DNA of 15,417 bases from Lentisphaeraceae bacterium (GTDB lineage: Bacteria > Verrucomicrobiota > Kiritimatiellia > RFP12 > UBA1067), in contig SFPL01000104.1 in the NCBI GenBank assembly GCA_004551905.1, forward strand, positions 1-15,417. The letters are read 5' to 3'. Below are positions 6,548 through 13,619 of this stretch, piece after piece. The position numbers were made by a program, and so were the translations under genes. Each line of letters opens with the position of its first letter. Position 1 is the first letter of the stretch. Under the pieces are notes generated by a model. That model was not told the DNA's origin, searched no databases, and saw only the letters and a list, made by a program, of their open reading frames with translations.

Positions 6548-7717
6548 ATGAGGGTGCGTTTCGAGACCTTCGGCTGCCGGCTCAACCGGGCCGAGGCACT
6601 GCAGCGCGAGGCCGACTTCCTCGCCGCCGGCTGGGAACTGGTCCACGACTTCATGGACGCCGACCTCGTGGTCGTGCGCGGCTGCAGCGTCACCGCCAAG
6701 GCGCAGGCGGAGTGCGAGCACCTCATCGCGCGCATCCGCCGCAAGCGCCCCGACGCCAAGGTCCTGGTCGAGGGCTGCCTGAGCGCCAAGGGCGGCAGAG
6801 ACCCTCTGCCTCATCCTGACGGCTCAGCGCTGCCGAAGCGCACCGCCCGCGCCTTCCTCAAGGCCCAGGACGGCTGCTCGTGCCACTGCTCGTTCTGCAT
6901 CGTGCCGCAGTTCCGCGGCAAGCCGCAGTCGACGCAGTTCGACGACCTCCTCCGCCGCGCCGAGCGGCTGCGGGACGAAGCCGGCTACGGCGAAATCGTG
7001 CTCACCGGCTGCAACCTCTCGCTCTACTCAAGCGGCGGCAAGCGGCTCCCGGACCTCGTCGCCGCGCTCGCAGCGCTCGGCGGCTTCCGGCTGCGGCTGG
7101 GGTCGCTCGAGCCGGGCGCGGCGGCGAAGGAGACGGTCGCGGCGGTCGCGGAAAGCCCTAACGTCTGCCGCTCGCTGCACCTCGCTGTGCAGTCGGCGTC
7201 GAACACCGTCCTCGGTGCCATGCGCCGACCCTACGGCACGCCGGAACTCGAGTCCCTGCTCGCGCGCATCGACACGCTGCTGCCGAACTGCGGACTGGGT
7301 TGCGACATCATGACCGGCTTCCCCGGCGAAACCGAGCTCGACTTCCGCGAGAGCGCCGCGTTCGTCGCGCGGCACCGCTTCTCGAACGTCCACGCCTTTC
7401 CCTTCTCCCGCCGTCCCGGCACCGTAGCCGCCTCGCTTCCGAGGCAGTGCGACCACGAAACGAGGTCCGGGCGCGCGCACGAGATCGCCGACATCGCCCG
7501 CCGCAACCGCGCCGACTTCGCCGCCGCCTTCCGCAACCGCGAGGTGGAGATCGTGGTTGAGGACGAGAAGGACATCGCCGGCTGGACTGGCGAATATCTC
7601 TGGTGCACAGTGCCTACCGCGAAAAGCGGCGACTTCCCGCGCAAGTCGATCCGCCGCGTCCGCGTCGTCTCCGCCGAGGCCGGCAAGCTCGTCGCGACGC
7701 CGATTTCAGCTCTGTAG
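6548..7717 (+). CDS. mtaB: Radical SAM tRNA methylthiotransferase, MtaB-like, with shortened linker
   Basis: A 389-residue MiaB/MtaB-family enzyme. The N-terminal UPF0004 domain has its three iron-sulfur cysteines at C10 (FGCRLNRAE), C46 (GCSVT) and C77 (EGCLSA). The radical SAM cluster is C110, C114 and C117 in DGCSCHCSFC, with an extra cysteine at 112. MtaB adds the methylthio group to t6A at tRNA position 37, and the FGCRLN opening fits MtaB better than MiaB or RimO. Only 33 residues separate C77 from C110, where about 70 are usual, so the linker is cut by roughly half. The C-terminal end (from about 330) resembles a short TRAM domain. The start at 6548 lies 3 bases after the protease stop, so the two are one transcript. 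Its 3' end overlaps the convergent NYN gene by 12 bases. Confidence 0.88.
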   Translation: MRVRFETFGCRLNRAEALQREADFLAAGWELVHDFMDADLVVVRGCSVTAKAQAECEHLIARIRRKRPDAKVLVEGCLSAKGGRDPLPHPDGSALPKRTARAFLKAQDGCSCHCSFCIVPQFRGKPQSTQFDDLLRRAERLRDEAGYGEIVLTGCNLSLYSSGGKRLPDLVAALAALGGFRLRLGSLEPGAAAKETVAAVAESPNVCRSLHLAVQSASNTVLGAMRRPYGTPELESLLARIDTLLPNCGLGCDIMTGFPGETELDFRESAAFVARHRFSNVHAFPFSRRPGTVAASLPRQCDHETRSGRAHEIADIARRNRADFAAAFRNREVEIVVEDEKDIAGWTGEYLWCTVPTAKSGDFPRKSIRRVRVVSAEAGKLVATPISAL

Positions 7718-8212
7718 GCGGCGGACTTCGGCGAGGAAGTCGCGGTCGCCGGTGCGCACCTCGACGCGGTCCGCGGCGCCGAGCCAGCGCGCCATGCGCA
7801 GGAAGTCGCAGACGAAGCGGTCGGCGCGGTGGGGTCCGGTGCCGCCGGTATAGGTTATCCGCACTCCGCCATCAACCGCCGAAGACGCGTGCGGCCCGTC
7901 GAAGACGATCCAGACGAGGTCGTTCGGATTCGCCGCGGCCATTGCCTTCGCCTGGCGGACGAGTTCCTCGCGTCCCCTAGCGGTCCGCTGCGAGCCGAGG
8001 ATCATGTTCCAGCCGTCGAGGACGACTACCTTGCCGCCTTCTCCGAGCGAATCGAGGTCGCGGGCGGCGACGAGCGCGAGGTCGAAATGGGTCTTGAGCG
8101 ACTGCGTCTCGTCCCGCAGCCGCTGGTTCTCGGCGCGTAGCTTCGCGATCTCGGCCTTGAGTTCGCGGATGTGAACGGCGCGGGCGCCGATGATGGCGTC
8201 CTGGGCGCTCAT
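7706..8212 (-). CDS. NYN (PIN-like) nuclease-domain protein with N-terminal coiled coil
   Basis: A 168-residue protein. Residues 10-42 form a heptad-rich coiled coil (HIRELKAEIAKLRAENQRLR), probably a dimer zipper. The rest is an NYN/YacP-type PIN-like fold with acidic metal-binding positions: D66 and N69 in VVLDGWNM, D105 in VFDG, D131 and D136 in HRADRFVCD, and D156 and D158 in TGDRDF. Relatives such as Bacillus Rae1/YacP are ribosome-associated mRNA endonucleases, so an RNA target is plausible but not proven. The start overlaps the prmC stop as ATGA, so the two are translationally coupled, which places a candidate RNA nuclease beside a release-factor methylase. It is the last gene of the etf operon and overlaps the mtaB-like gene tail to tail. 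Confidence 0.82.
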   Translation of the reverse strand: MSAQDAIIGARAVHIRELKAEIAKLRAENQRLRDETQSLKTHFDLALVAARDLDSLGEGGKVVVLDGWNMILGSQRTARGREELVRQAKAMAAANPNDLVWIVFDGPHASSAVDGGVRITYTGGTGPHRADRFVCDFLRMARWLGAADRVEVRTGDRDFLAEVRRLQS

Positions 8213-9096
8213 GTCAGCGTGGCGGACGCGTAGCGGTCGCGTCCCGAGAGATCCTTGGCAATGCGTATGTCGCCGAAGCCATAGCTTTCCATCATCCGGC
8301 GCACCGCCTCGCCCTGGGTGTCGCCGATCTCGAAGAACACCGCGCCGCTGGCTTTGAGCAGGTTGAGCGCGTCGGCGAGGTAGCGCTCGTAGAAGTCAAG
8401 CCCGGCGGCGCCGCCGTCGAGCGCGATGCGGGGCTCGAAGTCCCGCACCCGCGGGTCGAGCGCCGCTACCGCCGCGCTTTCGATGTAGGGCGGATTGGAC
8501 ACTATCGCATCCACGCACTGCGGCTCGTCGAAGTCGTCGAGGCCGTCCATCACCGCGAAGCCCACCCGGTCCGAAAGCGCACAGCGCTCGGCATTCTCCC
8601 GGGCGAGCGCCACCGCGTCCTCGCTCACGTCCGTGCCGAGGAAAGTCGCCTCGCCCCCGTACTCCTTCGCCAGGCTGAGGACGATGGCGCCGGTGCCGGT
8701 GCCGACGTCGACCACGAGCGGCGGGGCAGGACGGTCGGCGCCGCGGAGCCAGTCGAGGACGAGCGAAACCAGCCCCTCGGTCTCGGGGCGCGGAATCAGC
8801 GCACGGCGGTCGCACTTGAGCGTAAGGGTGCGGAAGTCCCACTCGCCAAGCACGTACTGCAGCGGCTCGCCCCTGGCGAGACGCGCCATGCCGCGGCGCA
8901 TCGCCGCCAGATGCCGCTCCTCGGCGGCACGATCGAACGCGCCGGCGAGGAGTCCGCGCCCGACGCCCAGGAGCCGCGCCGCGAGCAGCTCCGCGCAGAC
9001 GGCGGAATCAGGCACACCCTTCGACGCGAGGAAGGCGGCGGACTTGCCGACCACCTCGCGCCACGTGAGCTGCCGCGACTCGCCTGCCGTTTCCAT
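8209..9096 (-). CDS. prmC: Peptide chain release factor N5-glutamine methyltransferase PrmC
   Basis: A 295-residue protein of normal length for PrmC/HemK. The N-terminal helical domain (residues 8-80, LTWREVVGKSAAFLASKGVP) recognises the release factor. The SAM-binding site has RPETE (103-107), DVGTGTG (130-136) and the catalytic NPPY (201-204), followed by EPRIALDGG (221-229), all diagnostic for glutamine methylation of the GGQ loop of RF1/RF2. In many bacteria prmC sits with prfA; here no release-factor gene is present and the neighbours are DUF3127 upstream (18-base gap) and the NYN gene downstream (ATGA overlap). No good Shine-Dalgarno site precedes the start, so coupling to the upstream gene is likely. 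Confidence 0.95.
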   Translation of the reverse strand: METAGESRQLTWREVVGKSAAFLASKGVPDSAVCAELLAARLLGVGRGLLAGAFDRAAEERHLAAMRRGMARLARGEPLQYVLGEWDFRTLTLKCDRRALIPRPETEGLVSLVLDWLRGADRPAPPLVVDVGTGTGAIVLSLAKEYGGEATFLGTDVSEDAVALARENAERCALSDRVGFAVMDGLDDFDEPQCVDAIVSNPPYIESAAVAALDPRVRDFEPRIALDGGAAGLDFYERYLADALNLLKASGAVFFEIGDTQGEAVRRMMESYGFGDIRIAKDLSGRDRYASATLT

Positions 9097-9114
9097 CCCG
9101 CGGCCGCAGGGCCG

Positions 9115-9498
9115 TCAGAACGGCATGTCGTCGATGTCGCCCGCGTCGGCCGGGACGTCCGGCTCGGCCGGGGCCGGCACCGGCTCGGTGGACGAGCCGT
9201 CGGCCTCGAGGACCTCGATTTTGAGCGCGGTCAGGTCGATGAAGTACTGCACTCCGCGCTGGCCTTCCCAGCGGCGGCCGTCGATGGCGAAGCGAACCTT
9301 CACGCGCTGGCCCTTATGCACGCTGTCCAGTAGCGAGCAGTTGTCCTTCTTGAAGCTGAACTTGACCGGGTTGGGGTACTTGCTCGGGCTGTCCACGTCG
9401 TTGCCGACGATGAAATCGCGCTTGGTGAAGCCGCTCGCGAAGGTCTGCACGGGGAAGACCTCCTCGACCATTCCGGTGTATTCGAAAACCTGAGACAT
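9115..9498 (-). CDS. DUF3127 family protein with SSB-like acidic tail
   Basis: A 127-residue protein. Residues 1-98 form a beta-rich domain of the DUF3127 type (FEYTGMVEEVFPVQTFASGF, YPNPVKFSFKKDNC, KGQRVKVRF, VQYFIDLTALKIEVL), probably an OB-like fold. Residues 99-117 are a Pro/Ala/Glu-rich linker and the protein ends DIDDMPF, strongly resembling the DDDIPF tip by which single-stranded DNA-binding protein recruits repair and replication partners. It may be a second SSB-like protein, but nucleic-acid binding is inferred. The start at 9498 is preceded by AAGGAG about 11 bases upstream. It lies 52 bases after etfA with no terminator between, so it shares the etf transcript. Confidence 0.85.
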   Translation of the reverse strand: MSQVFEYTGMVEEVFPVQTFASGFTKRDFIVGNDVDSPSKYPNPVKFSFKKDNCSLLDSVHKGQRVKVRFAIDGRRWEGQRGVQYFIDLTALKIEVLEADGSSTEPVPAPAEPDVPADAGDIDDMPF

Positions 9499-9550
9499 AT
9501 TTGCTGTGACTCCTTGTTGGTGCTTGTTGCTTGATATCGGTGGCGCTGGC

Positions 9551-10573
9551 TCAGCCCTTCTGGCGGATCGCCTTGATGAGCTTGGGGATGACGACGTTGA
9601 TGTCGCCGACGATGCCGTAGTGCGCGACCTTGAAGATCGGCGCGTCCTTGTCGGTGTTGATCGCGATGATCTTCGCGGAGTCCTTCATGCCGGCGAGGTG
9701 CTGCACCGCGCCCGAAACGCCGCAGCTAATCATGAGCGCGGGACGGACGGTGACGCCCGTCTGCCCGATCTGACGCTCGTGCTCGCAGTAGCCGAGGTCG
9801 ATCGCTGCGCGCGATCCGCCGACTGCGCCGCCAAGAACGTTCGCGAGGTCGTGGAGGAGCTTGAAGTTCTCCTTCGAGCCGACGCCCGCGCCGCCGCAGA
9901 CGATGATGCGCGAGCCCTTGAGGTTGATCGTCGACGTCTTGCGGACGATCTCCACCACCTCGACCGGTATCTCGACGCCGTCAAGATGCGCCGGGTGCTT
10001 CACGAGCTCGCCCGTCCGGCCCTCCTCGCGGGCAAGCGGCTTCATCACGCCCTCGCGCACGGTCGCCATCTGCGGCCAGTTGCGGGCGTTGACGATCGTC
10101 GCGATGATGTTGCCGCCGAACGCGGGGCGAATCTGGTGGAGGACGTTCGTGAAGGACTCCTTCGTCTTCTTGTCCTCGTAGTCGCCGATCTGGAGGTCGG
10201 TGCAGTCGGCGGTGAGCCCGCACCTGAGCGCGGAGGCGACGGACGGCGCGAGGTCGCGGCCCATGTGCGTCGCGCCGAAGATCACGATCTGCGGATCGAC
10301 CTCCTTCACCAGCTCGACCATCGCGTGGCGGTACGCCTTGTTGCGGTAGACCTTGAGGGCCGGGTCGTCAATCAGGTGGACGACGTCGGCGCCGGCCTCG
10401 AAGAGCGGTTGCGCGAGCGATTCAACGCCAGATCCCATCAGGACCGCGCCGACCTTGACGCCCAGCCTGCCCGCGAGCTCGCGGGCCTTCCCGAGCAGCT
10501 CGAACGGAACCTCGGAGAGCTTCCCCTCCTCCTGCTCCGCGAATACCCAAACTTCACCTTGTGTATTCTTCAT
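9551..10573 (-). CDS. etfA: Electron transfer flavoprotein subunit alpha
   Basis: A 340-residue EtfA from the ATG at 10573. The C-terminal FAD domain carries GSRAAIDLG (253-261), GQTGVTV (270-276), GVSGAVQHLAGMKDS (285-299) and INTDKDAPIF (305-314). The N-terminal domain opens GEVWVFAEQEEGKL and has the ATHMGRDLAP block (101-110). With EtfB it carries electrons from flavin dehydrogenases; in anaerobes such pairs can also bifurcate electrons, but no dehydrogenase partner lies in this window, so the redox partner is open. A GTG at 10615 overlapping the etfB stop (GTGA) would add 14 residues unlike the family N-terminus, so 10573 is preferred. AAGGA lies about 12 bases before it. Confidence 0.95.
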   Translation of the reverse strand: MKNTQGEVWVFAEQEEGKLSEVPFELLGKARELAGRLGVKVGAVLMGSGVESLAQPLFEAGADVVHLIDDPALKVYRNKAYRHAMVELVKEVDPQIVIFGATHMGRDLAPSVASALRCGLTADCTDLQIGDYEDKKTKESFTNVLHQIRPAFGGNIIATIVNARNWPQMATVREGVMKPLAREEGRTGELVKHPAHLDGVEIPVEVVEIVRKTSTINLKGSRIIVCGGAGVGSKENFKLLHDLANVLGGAVGGSRAAIDLGYCEHERQIGQTGVTVRPALMISCGVSGAVQHLAGMKDSAKIIAINTDKDAPIFKVAHYGIVGDINVVIPKLIKAIRQKG

Positions 10574-10611
10574 AAAATTTCCAAATCCTTGCTGTTGTAC
10601 GCTTGCTGTCC

Positions 10612-11409
10612 TCACCCGATGGTGTGGTCCTTGATCAGTTCCGAGACGAGACCGCCGATTCCCTCGTCGGTCGCGGCGACCTCCTTGAACTCGCCGCCCG
10701 CGAGGACGACGGACTCGATCTTGTTGACGCTCGTCGGCGAGCCCGCGAAGCCGCAGCGGCCGTCTTCGCAGCCGATGGCGGCGCAGTCGAGGATGGTCGG
10801 CTCGGCGTTCTTGTACTTCATCACGCGGCGCATCTCATAAGGCCTCAGGGCCCCGAACTTCTCGGTCACGGTGAAAAGCGCCGGCAGCTTGGCGCGGCAG
10901 GTCTCGACGCCGGTGCCGATGTCGCGGACCGCCGTCGCGACGTCGCCGTCGAGCTCGAGCTTCTCGAGGTAGGTCACTACGGCGCAGTCGAGCTTCTCGC
11001 CGATCTGGGGACCGGTCTGGGCGGTGTCGCCATCGATCGCCTGGCGCCCGCAGAAGACGAGGTCGGGCTTGAACTTCTTCACCGCCTGCGAGAGGCTGTA
11101 GCTCGTTGCGAGGGTGTCGGAGCCGGCAGCCTTGCGGTCGGTGACCAGCACCGCCTCGTCGGCGCCGCACGCGAGCGCCTCGCGGAGGACGGCCGTCGCC
11201 GCCGGAAGGCCCATCGCGACCGCGATCACCTTGCCGCCGTAGCGCTCCTTGACTGAAAGCGCGGCCTCGAGGGCGTTCTTGTCCTCAGGATTGAAGATCG
11301 CGGGCAACGCCGCGCGGTTGATGGTGCCGTCGGCCTTCATGGCCTGGCCGGTCACCTTCTTGGTATCAGGAACCTGCTTGACGCAGACTACGCACGTATA
11401 TCCATTCAT
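10612..11409 (-). CDS. etfB: Electron transfer flavoprotein subunit beta
   Basis: A 265-residue EtfB of normal length. It begins YTCVVCVKQVPDTKKV and contains the NPEDKNALEAAL block (40-51) and the nucleotide-binding signature GRQAIDGDTAQTGPQIGEKL (121-140), all typical of ETF beta chains from anaerobes. It pairs with EtfA to form the FAD-carrying heterodimer. It is the first gene of a five-gene minus-strand operon (etfB, etfA, DUF3127, prmC, NYN). The ATG at 11409 lies 9 bases past the TATAAT of an extended -10 promoter, leaving no room for a Shine-Dalgarno site. A longer reading frame to 11544 has no family similarity and crosses this promoter. Confidence 0.95.
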   Translation of the reverse strand: MNGYTCVVCVKQVPDTKKVTGQAMKADGTINRAALPAIFNPEDKNALEAALSVKERYGGKVIAVAMGLPAATAVLREALACGADEAVLVTDRKAAGSDTLATSYSLSQAVKKFKPDLVFCGRQAIDGDTAQTGPQIGEKLDCAVVTYLEKLELDGDVATAVRDIGTGVETCRAKLPALFTVTEKFGALRPYEMRRVMKYKNAEPTILDCAAIGCEDGRCGFAGSPTSVNKIESVVLAGGEFKEVAATDEGIGGLVSELIKDHTIG

Positions 11410-11418
11410 GGTTTGAGT

Positions 11419-11427
11419 ATTATACCA
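11419..11427 (-). promoter_or_regulatory. Extended -10 promoter of the etf operon
   Basis: The minus strand reads CCGAATTTGGTATAATACTC, a TGG-TATAAT extended -10 with the hexamer at 11424-11419 and no clear -35. The etfB ATG follows after 9 bases. It sits in the 47-base gap after the DUF6528 gene, so the etf genes can be expressed independently of the block upstream. No terminator is visible in that gap, so read-through is also possible. Confidence 0.8.
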
Positions 11428-11456
11428 AATTCGGGGCCTGAATTGTGCCCGGCCGT

Positions 11457-12347
11457 TCAGTTGGCGAGATAGCGGGCCTTGTAGAACCGCGCCCCGGCGC
11501 GCGTCACCCGCTTCTCGCCGACGGCAATGGTGTCCGTCCACCACTTCACCTTCGGCACGCAGCGCATCTCGCCCTTGGCGCCGAAGGAGATGGACTTCAC
11601 CGTCGGCGCGGTTTCCACCACCGTGAACTTGCCGGTCCTGGGGTCGAAGGAGCTGACCGAGTCGTGGGTGGTGAAGGAGAGCGTGCCGTCCTTGCGCAAC
11701 ACGAGGTCGTGTCCCAACTTCCCGCAGCCAGCCTCGATGAACTCGTGGCGGGACTTAACCTTCGCTTCCATGGTCTCGGGCAGATATTCAAGCTCCACGA
11801 TCTCGGTGGCGCCGAGGGCCCAGAGCGACTTGCGCTTCGCGTCCCACACCACACCGTGCGCCGATGTCAGGGCCAGCACCTTCTTGCTCGGCTGGCCCTT
11901 GCCGAACGGATGCTCGCGAGGGTCGATGATGGTGACGGCGTTGCCGTCCGACGACGCGCAGGCGACGCGACCGTCCGGCAGCTCCTCGATGGAGTGCGGG
12001 TTCGCCGCCCCGCACACGCCGGCGAACTCGGCCTTGCCGGTCTTCACGTCGATCTTTGCAAAACCGCCGCCGGAGCAGATGACGAGCAGCTTGCCGTCCG
12101 GCTTGGGACGCACATCTGAGGGATTGCCGAACCGGCCTGCAAGCTTGGCGACCTCCGGACGGTCGCTCTCCGGCTTCCATTCCCAGACGTAGCCGTCGTC
12201 CGCCGCCGAGTCGATCACCACGAACCGTCTGCCGGCCTGTTCGGCGGCGACGATCGCCGTGCCCTTCGTCTCCACTCCGCCGAACGGCTCCGCCGCCCCG
12301 GCCGCCGCCGCCGCGCACAGCGCCGCCGCGATAGTCGATTTCGTCAT
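11457..12347 (-). CDS. Secreted DUF6528 family protein (beta-propeller-like)
   Basis: A 296-residue protein with an N-terminal signal peptide (residues 1-19, Ala-rich, ending GAA). The mature part has DUF6528-type repeats: FVVIDSA and VWEWKP (43-58), NPSDVRPKPDGKLLVICSGG (75-94), NPHSIEELPDGRVACASSDG (115-134), SAHGVVWDAKRKSLWALG (162-179), then GHDLVLRKDGTLSFTTHD and a C-terminal KWWTD ... FYKARYL. This is the pattern of a small propeller. Relatives are secreted proteins near carbohydrate-use genes in Bacteroidota; their function is unknown. The start overlaps the upstream small membrane gene (ATGA) and has an excellent Shine-Dalgarno site (GGAGGTG, 12359-12353) five bases before the ATG. 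It is the last gene of its operon. The family call is from memory of its motifs. Confidence 0.8.
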   Translation of the reverse strand: MTKSTIAAALCAAAAAGAAEPFGGVETKGTAIVAAEQAGRRFVVIDSAADDGYVWEWKPESDRPEVAKLAGRFGNPSDVRPKPDGKLLVICSGGGFAKIDVKTGKAEFAGVCGAANPHSIEELPDGRVACASSDGNAVTIIDPREHPFGKGQPSKKVLALTSAHGVVWDAKRKSLWALGATEIVELEYLPETMEAKVKSRHEFIEAGCGKLGHDLVLRKDGTLSFTTHDSVSSFDPRTGKFTVVETAPTVKSISFGAKGEMRCVPKVKWWTDTIAVGEKRVTRAGARFYKARYLAN

Positions 12348-12631
12348 TTTCGCACCTCCGTTTTCGTTGTGTTCTTACGCGAAGAATATAGACAGTAGAG
12401 CGCAAGGTCGGTGGAGACGAGGGCGATGTCCGCGAGGTACACCGCCACCAGCCACAGCTTCGTACCCTCCATCAGATGCGAAGCGATGCCGCACATGTAG
12501 CCGAGAATCACGATGAGCATGAACATCGGCGACTTGCCGTCTACGCTCTTGGACCGGTATGTGCGCGCGATTGCGAACGGCCACGAGAATCCGAAGGCGA
12601 AAAGCATCCCGAACTCAAGCAGCTCGGCCAT
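12344..12631 (-). CDS. Small three-helix membrane protein, PQ-loop/SemiSWEET-like
   Basis: A 95-residue protein with three predicted membrane helices (about 5-22, 36-53 and 60-82). The first helix and loop read FGFSWPFAIARTYRSKSVDG, followed by KSP, recalling the PQ-loop arrangement (Pro near the end of helix 1, then K-S/T-x-x-G-x-S before helix 2) found in SemiSWEET sugar carriers. There is no strict PQ pair and the resemblance is read by eye. A dimeric small-solute or sugar channel would fit the sugar-oxidoreductase operon, but a structural membrane protein is possible. The start lies 17 bases inside the coiled-coil gene with GGGGA nearby, and its stop overlaps the DUF6528 start, so translation is coupled on both sides. 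Confidence 0.72.
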   Translation of the reverse strand: MAELLEFGMLFAFGFSWPFAIARTYRSKSVDGKSPMFMLIVILGYMCGIASHLMEGTKLWLVAVYLADIALVSTDLALYCLYSSRKNTTKTEVRK

Positions 12632-13619
12632 CTTTCCCCGTCTCCGGCCCCTGCTTGCCTTCCGCCTGCCCGCCTTCCTCGGACTTGACGGCGTCCACGC
12701 CGAGCCTCCAGGTCGGCGAGAGCGAGCGGATGGAGCGGCGGTAGAAGTCGGCGTCGGTGATGCGGTCCTCCTTGACTGCGGCGATGTAGAGCTTCTCGAG
12801 CGACGCTACGAGCGAGTCGCGGGTCGCCTCGGTCTGCGCGGCCAGCTCCTCGCGCATCTCGCGCTCGGCCTTGGCGAGGCTGCGGGAAGCCCTCGGCAGC
12901 GAGCGGTCGTTCTCCGCCAGGTACAGTTCCTTGGTCTTCTTGGTGACGTCGCCGTTCTCGTCCAGCACCGAATCCTCCTGTCCGCCGGCCCAGGCGAGGT
13001 CGGCAATGGTCTTCTCTGGCGCAAGCGCGCGCTCGCGCTCCTCGAGGTCGCGCCGCCACTCGGCGAGCTCGCGCTCGATGGTCTCGAAGTCGATCCTCCT
13101 CAGCTCGAGGAGCTTCGCCTCGGCGAGTATCTTCTCGGCCTTGAGCTTGTCGGCGGCGAGCTTGTCCGCCGCGGTCTTGGCCTTCGCCTCCTCGGCCACG
13201 GCCTTCGCGGACTCGGCGTCCTTCGCGTCGCGCGCGGCGGCGGCCGCCGCCTTGGCCTCGGCCGCGCGGCTCCTCGCCTCGTCGGCGCGGCTCTTGGCCT
13301 CGGCCGCGGAGGCCTCGGCCGCCTTGCGGTTCTCCTTCGCCGCCCTTTCCTCGGCCTCCTTGGCGGCCGCATTCGCCGCGGCCGCCTTCTCGGACGCCTC
13401 GGCGGCCTTCTGCGACGCCTCGGCGGCGCGGCGCCTGTCCGACTCCGCCTCCGCCTCGGAACGCGCGGCGCGGGCCTCAGCCTCCGCCCTGTCGGCCGCG
13501 GCGGACGCCGCCTCCGCCGCGGAGCGCGCGGCGGAAGAGCGGCTCACGCTCACCACCGCCGCGGTGACCGCAGCGGCGATGAGGGCGAGCGAGACGGCGA
13601 CGACGCAGATGGGCCTCAT
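12615..13619 (-). CDS. Membrane-anchored alanine-rich coiled-coil protein
   Basis: A 334-residue protein of no recognised family. Residues 4-26 are a single hydrophobic helix (signal anchor). Residues 28-170 are an almost pure A/E/K/R/S coiled coil (for example KAAEASEKAAAANAAAKEAE) like the long helical domain of TolA. Residues 171-305 are ordinary in composition (RRIDFETIERELAEWRRDLE, VLDENGDVTKKTKELYL, ADFYRRSIRSLSPTWRLG) and look like a distinct helical domain. The last 28 residues are a Gly/Glu/Lys-rich tail. It probably spans the periplasm from the inner membrane. The start at 13619 shares a base with the oxidoreductase stop (TGATG), and GGAGG lies about 10 bases upstream. The long open frame above the start belongs to the oxidoreductase gene and is not part of it. 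Confidence 0.82.
   Translation of the reverse strand: MRPICVVAVSLALIAAAVTAAVVSVSRSSAARSAAEAASAAADRAEAEARAARSEAEAESDRRRAAEASQKAAEASEKAAAANAAAKEAEERAAKENRKAAEASAAEAKSRADEARSRAAEAKAAAAAARDAKDAESAKAVAEEAKAKTAADKLAADKLKAEKILAEAKLLELRRIDFETIERELAEWRRDLEERERALAPEKTIADLAWAGGQEDSVLDENGDVTKKTKELYLAENDRSLPRASRSLAKAEREMREELAAQTEATRDSLVASLEKLYIAAVKEDRITDADFYRRSIRSLSPTWRLGVDAVKSEEGGQAEGKQGPETGKDGRAA

Noticed and set aside
10612..11544. Longer etfB start at 11544
   Set aside because: The extra 45 residues have no family similarity and would place the start upstream of the promoter at 11419-11427.
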